Under the pieces are notes generated by a model. The model did no database searches. It was not told the origin of the DNA and worked only from the letters and a program-made list of their open reading frames with translations. From IMG/VR virus record IMGVR_UViG_3300028920_000002, positions 1 through 64,000 of that record: a DNA stretch of 64,000 nt. One strand, written 5' to 3'. The stretch is from a virus. The position numbers were made by a program, and so were the translations under genes. Below, one piece after another: positions 1-8,371 of the stretch (position 1 is its first letter; each line of letters opens with the position of its first letter).

Positions 1-1274
1 TACTCGAAGTCCATCTCCATCATCTTCTTCATGTTGGCATAGTTTCTGGCTTGTAGGGCTGTGACTTCCGTGCCGTCAGGTCGGATGATGCACACCTTGT
101 TTTTGACTTGTTGGATGACGCCTCGCTTCTGCCCAGCGACAATGACTGTGTCTTGGAAGTCGACGTTGCCTGGTAGGTCGTAGCGGAACAGGACCTCGCC
201 TGTGATGTTGTCGTGAGTTCCAGCCTTGCCTTTTTCGGTGGCCCACTTCATGACCTTGCCGAAGGCGACCTTGCCCACTCCCTTCACATCCTTCTTCTTG
301 ACCTCTCCATCCCAGAGAATCAGGTCGATGAGCTTGTAGTGCTTCATGGCGTAGCCGCCACTGATGGCCCAATCCTTGAGGTATTGCTGGATGTGCGCTG
401 GGGCTGTGGCCTTCTGAGGGTTGGCTCGTACCTGCTGGGTCATAAGCAGCGTGGTGTTGTTCAACCCGTACAGTCCCCGCGTGTAGGGGATGTACATGCT
501 GAAGAAGCGCTGCATCATCATGGCGTGTGCGGCACGCTTGTCGTTGTCTTCGAGGGACTTGTCCAAGTTGGCCAGCGGATTGAGGCTGTTCAGTGAGTCG
601 ATGCCGATGATGCTCACCACGTTGGTGCTCACCAGTCGGATGACCATATCCAGCATCTCCTCGCCGTAGGCACCACGGATGATTTCCAGCCGTCCGATGC
701 CTTGTCGGTACGGCATGAGCTCATCTTCGGAGAAAAGGGGTAGTCCCCGCTCCATGCGCGCTTGCTGCCACTGCTGAATCATGACTTCGGGATAGGGCAC
801 TACGAGACCAGCCTTGATGGCTTGGTCGAAGGGGAACGTCCCCTCACCGATGACGTAGGCTCCGACGAAGTTCTGTCCGTACAGCTTCTGTTGCATCGCC
901 AGGTAACGCAGCAGCAGCCAGGTCTTGCCGGAGTTGTCCGGCCCGCTGATGAAGCAGGCTCCACCAGCTGGAGGCCCACCACCCAGGTCAATGTCCAGCT
1001 CCATGATGCCGCAGGGCCTACGGAGCATGTGTGGATTGGGCGCTTCATGCACCGGCACGGCTAGGCGACGCCCGTCCTCCGTCACGGTGTTGACGATGGC
1101 GTCTAGGGCTAGTCGGCCTTCTTCGGCGCTGGTGATGCCACCAAGGGGCGGGGCGCTGGTAGACGGCGCCTTGGGTTCCGGCGCTGCCTTCCTAGCCTTC
1201 GGCTTCTTGATGACCGAAGCCGCCTTGGCGGCCTTCTTCTTAGTACGGGTTGTCGTCTTTTTCTTGGCTGCCAT
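1..1274 (-). CDS. RecA-like recombinase, 3' end cut by window edge
   Basis: I translated this from the minus strand; it stays open to the left edge, so the C-terminus is missing. A Lys/Ala-rich tail of about 40 residues precedes a RecA core. The Walker A motif GPDNSGKT (residues 111-118) closely matches the RecA form GPESSGKT, and a later segment, IIGIDSLNSLNP, matches the RecA Walker B strand. LLMTQQVRANP followed by a GGYAMKHYK segment matches the L2 region and the strand after it. RecA/UvsX proteins form filaments on ssDNA for strand exchange, which fits the end of this replication operon. The ATG lies 35 bases inside the upstream HU-like gene. The basic N-terminal tail is unusual for RecA and may be an added DNA-binding extension. 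Confidence 0.88.
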   Translation of the reverse strand, partial: MAAKKKTTTRTKKKAAKAASVIKKPKARKAAPEPKAPSTSAPPLGGITSAEEGRLALDAIVNTVTEDGRRLAVPVHEAPNPHMLRRPCGIMELDIDLGGGPPAGGACFISGPDNSGKTWLLLRYLAMQQKLYGQNFVGAYVIGEGTFPFDQAIKAGLVVPYPEVMIQQWQQARMERGLPLFSEDELMPYRQGIGRLEIIRGAYGEEMLDMVIRLVSTNVVSIIGIDSLNSLNPLANLDKSLEDNDKRAAHAMMMQRFFSMYIPYTRGLYGLNNTTLLMTQQVRANPQKATAPAHIQQYLKDWAISGGYAMKHYKLIDLILWDGEVKKKDVKGVGKVAFGKVMKWATEKGKAGTHDNITGEVLFRYDLPGNVDFQDTVIVAGQKRGVIQQVKNKVCIIRPDGTEVTALQARNYANMKKMMEMDFE

Positions 1275-1740
1275 CCTGGTTCATCAGCCCCTCGAAGGGC
1301 TTGCTCCCACATTTGGCACAGAGGATGACGTTGCCATGCCGGGAGAGCTCGCTGCCACACTCGGGACATCCCTCGTTGGCTAGCTTCTCGAGCTTCTCCT
1401 GGTCCACGCCGGACGTCTCATCCACTGCGTATTTGTCCATCCCATCCTTCAAGTCGGTACTCATGGCCAGTTCCTTTCTGAGCGGTACGCTCTTCTTGAA
1501 GGTTACACGAAGCATCGGCACGCCTGCCACCCTGTCGGTCTTTTCACCGAAGGAGGCAGGCATGGTTCCCCGCTGTTCTTTTACCCGAAACTGGCCGAAT
1601 CCGTCGTACATGACCTCTCCATCCTCGCTGAGCGCTTCGATGAGCTGAGAGGCAAATTCTCGGGTGACCGTGCTGACCTGCGAAGGACTGAGCCCCAATG
1701 CGAAGGCGGTAGCCACATCCAGGTCCTTCTTCCTCTTCAC
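1240..1740 (-). CDS. HU/IHF-like DNA-binding protein fused to a zinc ribbon
   Basis: This 166-residue protein starts at a GTG that overlaps the polymerase stop codon as GTGA. Residues about 1-92 follow the HU/IHF pattern: a helical N-terminus, then VMYDGFGQFRVKEQRG, which matches the family signature GFGxFxVxxR, and a strand ending VTFKKSVPLRKEL. A linker leads to a C-terminal CPECG...CAKCG zinc ribbon, and the tail is acidic. HU proteins bend and compact DNA. Ordinary HU is about 90 residues and has no zinc ribbon, so this fusion is unusual. It lies between DNA polymerase and RecA, so a role in replication or recombination is likely. The HU assignment is from pattern; the role of the ribbon is unknown. 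Confidence 0.72.
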   Translation of the reverse strand: MKRKKDLDVATAFALGLSPSQVSTVTREFASQLIEALSEDGEVMYDGFGQFRVKEQRGTMPASFGEKTDRVAGVPMLRVTFKKSVPLRKELAMSTDLKDGMDKYAVDETSGVDQEKLEKLANEGCPECGSELSRHGNVILCAKCGSKPFEGLMNQDGSQEKDDNPY

Positions 1741-3683
1741 TTGGCGGACCCCCAAGACGCACCTTTGCCGGCGTCCACTTCTAGGCGAACGTCGAGGTCT
1801 CGAGAGAAGGGATGCTCCATGAGGTCGCAGATTTCAGGAAGCACGCGCTCCACGTTCTCGTTAGGGCACTCGAAGACCAGCTCGTCATGGACCTGTAGCA
1901 GCATCTTGCAGCCGAAACGGTACTCGAGCCCCACCTTGTCGATGAGAATCTGTGCCATCTTCACCACGTCAGCGGCAGAGCCCTGAATCTGAGTGTTGAC
2001 CGCTACTCGTTCTCCACGACCACGCTCGTCACGCCGGCTGGAGCGAATCTCCGGTACGTTGCGCCTGCGCCCGAGAATGGTGAAGGCGTAGCCCGTCTGC
2101 TCGGTTTCGTCGATGGCTTCTTGGTAGAACTGGGTGACGGCCGGGTAGGTCTTCTTGTACTGCTCAATCTTCTGAACGGCCTCTTCGTCTGAGCATCCGA
2201 GGGAGGTGGCTAACTTGCCGGGGCCCATGCCGTAGTTCAGCCCGAAGCCGATGTTCTTGGCGGCGGACCGAGCATGGATGCACTGCAGCACGTAGTCAGT
2301 CATCGCCTGCTCGCTGAGCTCGCCCTGCTTGACGGCCTTGTCGGTCTTCTTTGCTGCCTTCAGGTCCTCGTAGGGGATTCCGAACATGAGGCTGGCGTTG
2401 CCCATGTGGATGTCCCATTGACGGCGGAAGATGTCTATCATGTCCGCCTCACGAGAAGCGCAGGCCAGTAGGCGCATCTCCAGCTGCTCGTAGTCAATCG
2501 CGATGATGCTGTTGCCCGGCTCGGCGATGAACGCGTCTCGCAGGTGCCACTTGTCGTTCTCCAGGCGCGGTATGTTCTGGAGGTTCGGGTCGCTGGAGCT
2601 CAGTCGGCCAGTGCGCGCGACGTCCTGGTTGAACCGCGAGTGGATGCGGTCAGCTGGGTCTAGCAGGTCATGGAGGCCGACGATGTAGGTGCCATGCAGC
2701 TTCGCGTACTCACGAAACTGTAGGATGAGGTCGACCATCTTGTGCCTGCCCTGGTAGTGCTCCAGGAAGTGCGAATCGATGCTCGGCTCGCGGGTGCCAC
2801 TCTTGCCTCCCTTGGTCCACCGCACGGGCTTCAAGCCCTCCTGCTCGATGAAGTAGCGACGCAGTTGTGGCGTGCTGTTGGGGTTGAGCGGGAAGCCGGC
2901 CAGACTGGTGATTTCACGCCTGATGCGGTCAATCTCCTTGCGCGCTTTGGGCTCCGCCAGCTCCAGTCGCTCACGGTCGACCTTGATGCCGTGCCTCTCC
3001 ATCCGCCAGAGCACCTTGGTGTAGGGAATCTCCGTCTTGTAGAACAGGTCCCAGAGCGTCTGGATGTAGGGAGACGTGTCTCGAAAGAGTGAGTGGGTTA
3101 CCGCATCCTCGAGTTGCTTACGCAGCTCATCGTAGAGGCGTAGCGTGCCCCAGGCGTCGTTGGCCGCATACTCGACGAGCAGCGCCATGTTTTCCCGCTC
3201 TGCCCGTCGGATGACTTCCTCGGCGCTCTGGCGCTTGCCAATCTTGCCGAAGGAGTCCTCGAAGTCGGCCCACGTCCAGCCCAAAATGTGCTGAGCCATG
3301 AACTTGAGCTTGTGCGGTTTGTCCTCGTAGAGCAGCGCGTGCATCACCTGGGTGTCAATGCACTTGCCCGCCAAGTGAGCGCCGACGTTGCCTAGGATGT
3401 GCATGTCGTACTTGGCGTTGGCGAACAGCCAGTGCTTCGCAGGGTCGTCGAAGACCTTTTGGAAGTAAGGAAGAACGTCCGCGCGCAGCGTTGCCCGCTT
3501 CCCCGGCCAGGCTAGTGACCAGTAGAGCGGGATGTCCTTCCAGACGCACAGGCCGGTAGTCTCGGTGTCGATAGCTAGCAAAGGTTGGTCGGAAACTTCC
3601 TTCACCAGCTCTGCGAATTTGGGGTCACTGACGTTGTCGCCGCTGAAGTAGAGAGTCGGCGGCAGGTCGATGTTCCATCCCAT
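1737..3683 (-). CDS. Family A DNA polymerase with 3'-5' exonuclease domain
   Basis: The 648-residue product copies DNA. The N-terminal proofreading domain shows the exo I motif LLAIDTETTGL (D39, E41). The polymerase domain has motif A AIDYEQLEMRLLA (catalytic D397), motif B RSAAKNIGFGLNYGMG with the conserved Lys and Tyr, and motif C LLQVHDELVFE (D600, E601). No 5'-3' nuclease domain precedes it, so it resembles a phage polymerase or Klenow-like enzyme rather than full bacterial Pol I. The ATG has an AGGTGA ribosome site three bases upstream. It sits in the replication operon, separated from the upstream multi-zinc gene by a strong GC hairpin and coupled to the downstream HU-like gene. Confidence 0.95.
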   Translation of the reverse strand: MGWNIDLPPTLYFSGDNVSDPKFAELVKEVSDQPLLAIDTETTGLCVWKDIPLYWSLAWPGKRATLRADVLPYFQKVFDDPAKHWLFANAKYDMHILGNVGAHLAGKCIDTQVMHALLYEDKPHKLKFMAQHILGWTWADFEDSFGKIGKRQSAEEVIRRAERENMALLVEYAANDAWGTLRLYDELRKQLEDAVTHSLFRDTSPYIQTLWDLFYKTEIPYTKVLWRMERHGIKVDRERLELAEPKARKEIDRIRREITSLAGFPLNPNSTPQLRRYFIEQEGLKPVRWTKGGKSGTREPSIDSHFLEHYQGRHKMVDLILQFREYAKLHGTYIVGLHDLLDPADRIHSRFNQDVARTGRLSSSDPNLQNIPRLENDKWHLRDAFIAEPGNSIIAIDYEQLEMRLLACASREADMIDIFRRQWDIHMGNASLMFGIPYEDLKAAKKTDKAVKQGELSEQAMTDYVLQCIHARSAAKNIGFGLNYGMGPGKLATSLGCSDEEAVQKIEQYKKTYPAVTQFYQEAIDETEQTGYAFTILGRRRNVPEIRSSRRDERGRGERVAVNTQIQGSAADVVKMAQILIDKVGLEYRFGCKMLLQVHDELVFECPNENVERVLPEICDLMEHPFSRDLDVRLEVDAGKGASWGSAK

Positions 3684-3695
3684 ATGTCACCTGGT

Positions 3696-3719
3696 GGGCC
3701 CGCCCCGGAGGGCGGGCCC
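3696..3719 (-). other. Strong GC hairpin between two replication genes
   Basis: A perfect 9 bp inverted repeat (GGGCCCGCC at 3696-3704 with GGCGGGCCC at 3711-3719, 6-base loop) fills most of the 44-base gap between the multi-zinc gene and the polymerase gene. No T-run follows on the minus strand, so a simple intrinsic terminator is unlikely. It may act as an attenuator or RNA-stabilising stem that sets polymerase expression relative to the upstream genes. Confidence 0.6.
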
Positions 3720-3727
3720 TGGTGGAG

Positions 3728-5164
3728 TTACTGTTTGTTCATCGTGCTGTTGAGATGCTGCAGCGCAGCATTGAGGTCCGCACCCGTCTGCACCTGAGGC
3801 GCTGCCGGCGGGGTGACTGCCGGCGGAGGGGGCGGCGGCGCCACTGGCTGCGGCGGAGTAGCCTGCACCTGTGGGACCGGAGGCATCGGCGGGGGCTGCG
3901 GCGGCATGGGTGCCGGAGCGCCCATCGGCGGGGGCTGTACGTAGACTGGCTGGCCCGCGGGCGAGACTGGCTGGCCCTGCATGTTCATCGGCACTCCAGG
4001 TGGAGGTTGCCATCCTGACTGAGGACCGGGTGCTCCTTGCGGGGCCGGCGGCTGCGCGGGTGCCTCGCCGCTCAGGTTCCACAGCTTGCGCTGAGTATCG
4101 ATGGGCGTGGCTGCGAACTTCTTGGAGAGGTCGATGGGCTTGATGTCCTTCAGCGCTTCTGCGTCCTGCACCTGGACGGGTCTGGGGTTGCTGAAGCTGA
4201 TGATGTTCAGGAAGGTCTGCTGACCCCGAGAGCCCTGCTTCATCACCTGCAAGTCCACGTCGAAGATGCTGGCGCGTTGTGGGGCCTGGCAGGCGCTGCA
4301 GGCAATCTCCTCGTGTGGGTAGAGCGTCTGACCACACTGCGCACAGTGATGCGGGAAGTTCGCCATCTGGTCCTGCTGCTCGGGCGTCATGGTCGTGTTG
4401 TTCGGGTCGAACAGGAAGGCTCGACACTGCGGATTGCCACAGAAGTAGCCTCGCGAGGTCACGCAGTTCTGATTGCCGCAGCTCACGCAGCTGTTGCGGA
4501 TGACCTTGGCGTACTTGACCAGGGTGTCCTTGTAGGTGGTGCCCATCGACCAGGGGCAAAGGTGACCCTGCTTCCACGGTTTGCCTTGGTAGCGAGGGTC
4601 GTTCGGGCTGGCCTTCACCCATTCGGTGTACGGCTGGCCTTCCTTGTTGGTGCGAACCTGGCCGTTGCCATCGACCTGCGGGACCTGGAAGTAGATGCCG
4701 TAGTCCCAAGTCGTGAAGACGAATTGGTCACGCGCACTCATGCGGTTGGGTCCACGCGTCTTGTCGCCGCGAGCCTTCTTGGCCCTGCGCTCATCGACGT
4801 CCTCCCAGAACATGTCGCAGCCCAGGCAGGGTTCACGCTTGTCCTTGAACAGGAATGCCGGCCCAGCGCTGCAGATGGCGCCACGGTGGGACGAGGCATG
4901 GTAGTGCTCTCGCACCTTCAGGTAGGGCAGCACCTCCTCGTAGATGTCGCCTTCCTCATTGCAGACGAGCTGCTTGTAGTCGCCTCGAATCAGGCGAACG
5001 GTGTCCGGCGTGTGCTCGCTGAGCTGGAAGCATCCCTTCCAGTAGGGTTCGCCCCCACCACCTCGTCGGGGTCGGCGCTCAGTGGTCGCCGACTTCTGAA
5101 TGAAGCTGCCCTGGCCGTAGCCCGGGATGCCCTGCAGATTGTTCTGGTCTTTACCGAATGACAT
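3728..5164 (-). CDS. Multi-zinc-site replication protein, possible ssDNA-binding protein
   Basis: I do not recognise the family of this 478-residue protein with certainty. Residues about 1-340 contain several Cys pairs (CLGC, CVSCGNQNC, CGNPQC, CAQCG, CSAC), which look like successive zinc ribbons. Residues about 365-460 are very rich in Pro, Gln and Gly and are probably disordered; the last 15 residues, ending LQHLNSTMNKQ, may form a short helix. It lies between the primase and DNA polymerase genes. A zinc-containing core with a disordered tail is reminiscent of phage ssDNA-binding proteins such as T4 gp32, but that is inference from context and no gp32 motif is evident. AGGAGA lies just upstream of the ATG, and the start overlaps the primase gene by 14 bases. 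Confidence 0.6.
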   Translation of the reverse strand: MSFGKDQNNLQGIPGYGQGSFIQKSATTERRPRRGGGGEPYWKGCFQLSEHTPDTVRLIRGDYKQLVCNEEGDIYEEVLPYLKVREHYHASSHRGAICSAGPAFLFKDKREPCLGCDMFWEDVDERRAKKARGDKTRGPNRMSARDQFVFTTWDYGIYFQVPQVDGNGQVRTNKEGQPYTEWVKASPNDPRYQGKPWKQGHLCPWSMGTTYKDTLVKYAKVIRNSCVSCGNQNCVTSRGYFCGNPQCRAFLFDPNNTTMTPEQQDQMANFPHHCAQCGQTLYPHEEIACSACQAPQRASIFDVDLQVMKQGSRGQQTFLNIISFSNPRPVQVQDAEALKDIKPIDLSKKFAATPIDTQRKLWNLSGEAPAQPPAPQGAPGPQSGWQPPPGVPMNMQGQPVSPAGQPVYVQPPPMGAPAPMPPQPPPMPPVPQVQATPPQPVAPPPPPPAVTPPAAPQVQTGADLNAALQHLNSTMNKQ

Positions 5165-6179
5165 TGTGTTTCTCCTGATTGCTCATCAACCACTGTTCGT
5201 AGATAGGCGCTCTCGCCAACTGTTCACTCGCCTCGCTGGGCGTTAAGTCATCTGGCTGCGCATCCTCATCGCCGAGCAGCCGAGTTGGGTACTCGATGAT
5301 GTGGGTGGACAGTACTTTGCTAAGTCTGTGTGCGGCATCCTCATTGCACTGCCGCCCCGGCCCGTCGTTGTCCGTGAAGATGTACACCCGGGCTCCCAGG
5401 CGTTCAAGAATCCACTGTTGCTCCCAGGACAAATAACTTCCGAGGAGAGCGACCACGTTCCTTATGCCGCATTGCCACAACCACATTGCGGCCTTGAACC
5501 CCTCGACTATCACGAGGTAGGCGTCCGCCGGGCTCTGCCCGAAGGCGTCGGGGTACAAGGAGTTCGCGTTCCAGAGCAGGGCTCGTTTGTCCCACCCGTG
5601 TCGCGGCGGGTAGTGCCACACCTGGTACTCGCTGTCGTACACCTTGTACTTTGGCCACTGCTCTCCGTAGACCGCCCTGCCACTGATGCCTACCAGCTTC
5701 CCCTTCAGGTCTCGCAGCGGGAAGGTGATGCGCTTGTGCCAACCATCCCAGCCAACGTCGAAATGCTGCAGAGTGGACTGGGCGAAGTTGGGGAGTAGGT
5801 TCTGCGTATCGTGGTCGAAGAGCCCGAGCATGGCTTCATCCATCGGCTGGAGCTCGAAGACCCCGGGACGCATTGGGTCGGGCGGCGCTGGGATGTTGTT
5901 CGACGCAGCCTCGATGAGGTCTCGGTACTTCAGCTCGATGACCTGGCGGGTGAGGCCGAGGTCACGGAGGAAGGTGTAGAGATTACCCTTCGCCTTGCAC
6001 GCGTGGCAGAAGAACAGCCCGTTCGTCAGCGACATGGCGAACGATGGGTTCTGCTCCTCCGTGCCATCCGACTTCAGGTGGAAGGGGCAGATGGCCATGA
6101 TGTTCTCGGACCCCGAGCGCCTGACCTTTCTCAGGTGCTGGTAGCTCAGCATGAAGACTTCTTCTGAGACGTCCATCAT
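5151..6179 (-). CDS. DnaG-type DNA primase (CHC2 zinc finger plus TOPRIM)
   Basis: This 342-residue protein would make RNA primers for lagging-strand synthesis. The N-terminal CHC2 zinc site is CPFH (C31, H34) and CHAC (C58, C61). The TOPRIM domain shows VIVEGFKAA (E226) and IFTDNDGPG (D270, D272), the acidic residues that bind metal. The protein is shorter than bacterial DnaG, which is about 580 residues, because no helicase-binding C-terminal domain is present; this is common in phages. The start overlaps the end of the DnaB-like helicase gene at an ATGATG, so the two are probably translationally coupled. Confidence 0.92.
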   Translation of the reverse strand: MMDVSEEVFMLSYQHLRKVRRSGSENIMAICPFHLKSDGTEEQNPSFAMSLTNGLFFCHACKAKGNLYTFLRDLGLTRQVIELKYRDLIEAASNNIPAPPDPMRPGVFELQPMDEAMLGLFDHDTQNLLPNFAQSTLQHFDVGWDGWHKRITFPLRDLKGKLVGISGRAVYGEQWPKYKVYDSEYQVWHYPPRHGWDKRALLWNANSLYPDAFGQSPADAYLVIVEGFKAAMWLWQCGIRNVVALLGSYLSWEQQWILERLGARVYIFTDNDGPGRQCNEDAAHRLSKVLSTHIIEYPTRLLGDEDAQPDDLTPSEASEQLARAPIYEQWLMSNQEKHNVIR

Positions 6180-7570
6180 CTACTGAGGTAGTCCGCCACG
6201 CGGTTCTGCATCTGCATGACGTCCTCCTCCCCTCGAGCTTTCTTGGCCGCCTTCTTCTTACCAGGTACTTTCGGGTTGCCACCCTCTGATTCGGCGTCTT
6301 GCTCCTTGGCCTTCTCAGCCTCTTTCTCGGTGATGGGCCCGGCGTAGTCGAAGTTGGTTGCCGGTACACCGTAGATGCGGAAGCCGTTGAGCTCGAACTC
6401 ACGTGAGCCGGCAAGTAGGAGAGCGATGGTTGGCTGCTGTCGCTCGTTGATGACGCGAGCAATGATGGTGCCGTCTTGGCTGAGCGCGTCACTGAAGGCT
6501 ACCTCATCCAGGTTGGCCTCTTGGTGCTTCGCCGCATCTCGGTTCGCTTGGATTGTGGCGAACACAGGCACACCCAGGTCTAGCGGGATACGCCGTAGGT
6601 CTCGGGAGATGTCACGTACGCGCTCGTTGTCCTTCTGCCTCCGGCCGCCCCGGATGTTGCTCATCAGGTACATGCCGTCGATGAAGGCCAGGTCGGGCTT
6701 GTGCGTCTCAATCTTCGAGCGGAACCAGGGGACGGTGTCTCCACCTTCTGGTGCGTCTTGGCCCGACAAGCACACTGTGGTCTGCGCCGTGCGAAGCGCG
6801 TGAACCATTCGGCGAGTGATGTACAACGACTCTCGTTCCTGGGCTGACAGGTTAGCTTTGCGGTACTCCTGGTAGCGAATTCTGGCCAGGGCTGCTGACA
6901 CACGCATGAAGATGTTGTCGGGGGTCATCTCCTTCGTGTAGATGAGCAGCCGCTTACCGCACTCGTAGTAGTAGGCGATGAGTGCGGCCAGCACCCATGA
7001 CTTCATAGACTTCGGCCGACCGTAGAAGATGATGTAGTCCTCTTTCTCCACACCGCCGGTAGCATCCTGCAGTGGATACCAAGGCCAGCTGGCGACGGAG
7101 AGGTCTACGCCTCTTTCCTTGAGCTCGTACTTGCCGATGGAGCGGTCGAACGCGTCTGAGAAGTGAACGTCGGTGTTCTTCGACGTGCCCAGATTTTGGA
7201 TGTCTGAGGTCAGTAGATTCAGCCTGGATGCTGCTGCTAGTGGGTCGTAGTCCACCAACTCCAGAGCACCCTGTATGCCTTGCTTGAGGTCGATGCTGAG
7301 CCGGGCTTTGCGCACCTCACCGCACAATGCCTCGGTCGTCATGCTTTCGTCGTCACACAGCACGAAGTTCGGGTAGATGCTTCGCACCGCGTTGGGGCCG
7401 AGCACCGCGCCGGCAGTTTGGGGCATGGAGAAGTACGAGAGTAGGTGGCGGAAGAAGCCACGCCCCTCGTTGGTCAAGAAGTCTTCAGGAGTGATGCCCC
7501 ACTGCAGTACGGTGTTGATTTCCCCGGTTCTGACAATCCGGCTGACGAGCTGCAGCTCCCATGTTGCCAT
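6176..7570 (-). CDS. DnaB-like replicative helicase
   Basis: The 464-residue product fits a hexameric helicase that unwinds DNA ahead of the fork and works with the primase encoded next. An N-terminal helical domain (about residues 1-120) is followed by a RecA-type motor. Walker A is GRPKSMKS (residues 184-191) and departs from the usual GKS/T because Met replaces the Gly before Lys190. The segment LLIYTKEMTPDNIFMRVSA matches DnaB motif 1a, DLAFIDGMYLM matches Walker B, and ATIQANRD matches motif 3. The C-terminal 60 residues are Lys-rich. A promoter-like element lies 28-58 bases upstream, so this may start a sub-operon as well as continuing from genes upstream. Confidence 0.9.
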   Translation of the reverse strand: MATWELQLVSRIVRTGEINTVLQWGITPEDFLTNEGRGFFRHLLSYFSMPQTAGAVLGPNAVRSIYPNFVLCDDESMTTEALCGEVRKARLSIDLKQGIQGALELVDYDPLAAASRLNLLTSDIQNLGTSKNTDVHFSDAFDRSIGKYELKERGVDLSVASWPWYPLQDATGGVEKEDYIIFYGRPKSMKSWVLAALIAYYYECGKRLLIYTKEMTPDNIFMRVSAALARIRYQEYRKANLSAQERESLYITRRMVHALRTAQTTVCLSGQDAPEGGDTVPWFRSKIETHKPDLAFIDGMYLMSNIRGGRRQKDNERVRDISRDLRRIPLDLGVPVFATIQANRDAAKHQEANLDEVAFSDALSQDGTIIARVINERQQPTIALLLAGSREFELNGFRIYGVPATNFDYAGPITEKEAEKAKEQDAESEGGNPKVPGKKKAAKKARGEEDVMQMQNRVADYLSR

Positions 7571-7597
7571 TCCGTCGGTTACTCCTTCCGCGCGACC

Positions 7598-7628
7598 CTT
7601 ATCCCGTAGGACCCCATGTGGGTTGCGC
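7598..7628 (-). promoter_or_regulatory. Minus-strand promoter-like element P1
   Basis: Read on the minus strand, GCGCAA (7628-7623) is followed after 19 bases by GATAAG (7603-7598) in the context CGGGATAAGGG. It lies 28 bases upstream of the DnaB-like helicase ATG. The same bipartite arrangement precedes three other minus-strand genes in the window, with spacing 18 there, so this copy is the weakest match. Confidence 0.45.
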
Positions 7629-7682
7629 GGGGTCTTTCAGCGTAGGTGGGGGGCGTCGAACGTCAACGTTTTTTTGGGCGTA

Positions 7683-7737
7683 CCCCAACCTGTTGGGGCT
7701 CGTCGCCGCGACGCCACAAGATGTCGGTTAGACCGAC
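7683..7737. other. Cluster of palindromes in the 157-base gap before the DnaB-like gene
   Basis: Three inverted repeats follow one another: CCCCAAC/GTTGGGG (7683-7698), a short GTCGC/GCGAC stem near 7702-7712, and GTCGGT/ACCGAC (7723-7737), which overlaps the stop of the gene at 7728-8075. A run of seven T on the plus strand (7669-7675) is on the wrong side for a minus-strand terminator. The cluster could stabilise or process mRNA, or bind a protein next to P1. Confidence 0.4.
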
Positions 7738-8075
7738 GGAGGCTCATCGTCGGAGGCGCGAAGATGCTCACCTAGGCCCGCCGGCGGACCTAGCTGAAGA
7801 CCTTTCGTTTCGGTGGCCACGCCGGGCTCTACGCCCTTCATGTGCACCTTGGCGATGTCGCGCTCCATCGATTCACGCAACTGCTGCAGCAGCTTGGCAG
7901 TTTCATCTGACCACCTGATGCCTTCACCCGATACGTAAGAGCGTGTCTCTCCACTCTTCGTGTCTACCAGCGCGCCAACGGCGCTGATGCTGGGGCCAGG
8001 TGGTCGCTTCATCCAGTCGGCGCTCAGTCTCCCAAGCACCAACTGGTCAGCGTTCAGGGTTCCCTTGATGCTCAT
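7728..8075 (-). CDS. Hypothetical protein, 115 aa
   Basis: I do not recognise this gene. The N-terminal third, MSIKGTLNADQLVLGRLSAD, looks like short beta strands, and the middle is a charged helix (SDETAKLLQQLRESMERDI). The C-terminus is Gly/Pro-rich and acidic. Its ATG overlaps the stop of the upstream gene by four bases, so it belongs to the replication operon. It has no Cys pairs, membrane segments or catalytic motifs. Confidence 0.7.
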   Translation of the reverse strand: MSIKGTLNADQLVLGRLSADWMKRPPGPSISAVGALVDTKSGETRSYVSGEGIRWSDETAKLLQQLRESMERDIAKVHMKGVEPGVATETKGLQLGPPAGLGEHLRASDDEPPSV

Positions 8076-8371
8076 GTCTTCGGGATTCCCATGTCCTCGG
8101 AGCCATCGTCAAGCAGCTGCTTGGCGCGGCGGAAGGCTACTTCGCCAGCCATCATGATGTGAGCATCCGTCTGAGGGCACTCGATGGTGATGGAGAAGTT
8201 GCACTTCAGCTGGCCATAGTCGGCGCCGCTGGTGGGGCTGCAAGTCACTCGAGTGGTGGGCAACCCCTTCGTCTTGGCGTAGGCCGCTTCGTTGGCCAGG
8301 TAGGTGAACGGGTCCCCTCCGCCGCTGGTGGGGTCGAGACTATACTTCTGAAAGACTTCGGTCCAGCTCAT
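8072..8371 (-). CDS. Hypothetical protein, 99 aa
   Basis: This small gene overlaps both neighbours by four bases (ATGA junctions) and is therefore probably co-translated in the replication operon. The sequence has an N-terminal helical part (WTEVFQKYSLDP), two isolated Cys in a strand-rich middle (TRVTCSPTSG and IECPQTD), and a C-terminal helix (MMAGEVAFRRAKQLLDDG). No known domain is evident. Its conserved-looking coding frame and tight packing support it as a real gene, but the role is unknown. Confidence 0.7.
   Translation of the reverse strand: MSWTEVFQKYSLDPTSGGGDPFTYLANEAAYAKTKGLPTTRVTCSPTSGADYGQLKCNFSITIECPQTDAHIMMAGEVAFRRAKQLLDDGSEDMGIPKT

Noticed and set aside
3687-4709. A 340-codon minus frame over the multi-zinc gene
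   Set aside because: It is one frame off the real gene on the same strand and has Arg/Gly/Pro/Ser-rich shadow composition.
4037-5161. A 374-codon plus frame opposite the multi-zinc gene
   Set aside because: It is antisense to a gene with conserved Cys pairs and shows no independent start signals or motifs.
7669-7698. An intrinsic terminator at the T-run plus CCCCAAC/GTTGGGG hairpin
   Set aside because: The T-run precedes the hairpin on the plus strand and becomes an A-run after it on the minus strand, so the order is wrong for either direction of known genes.
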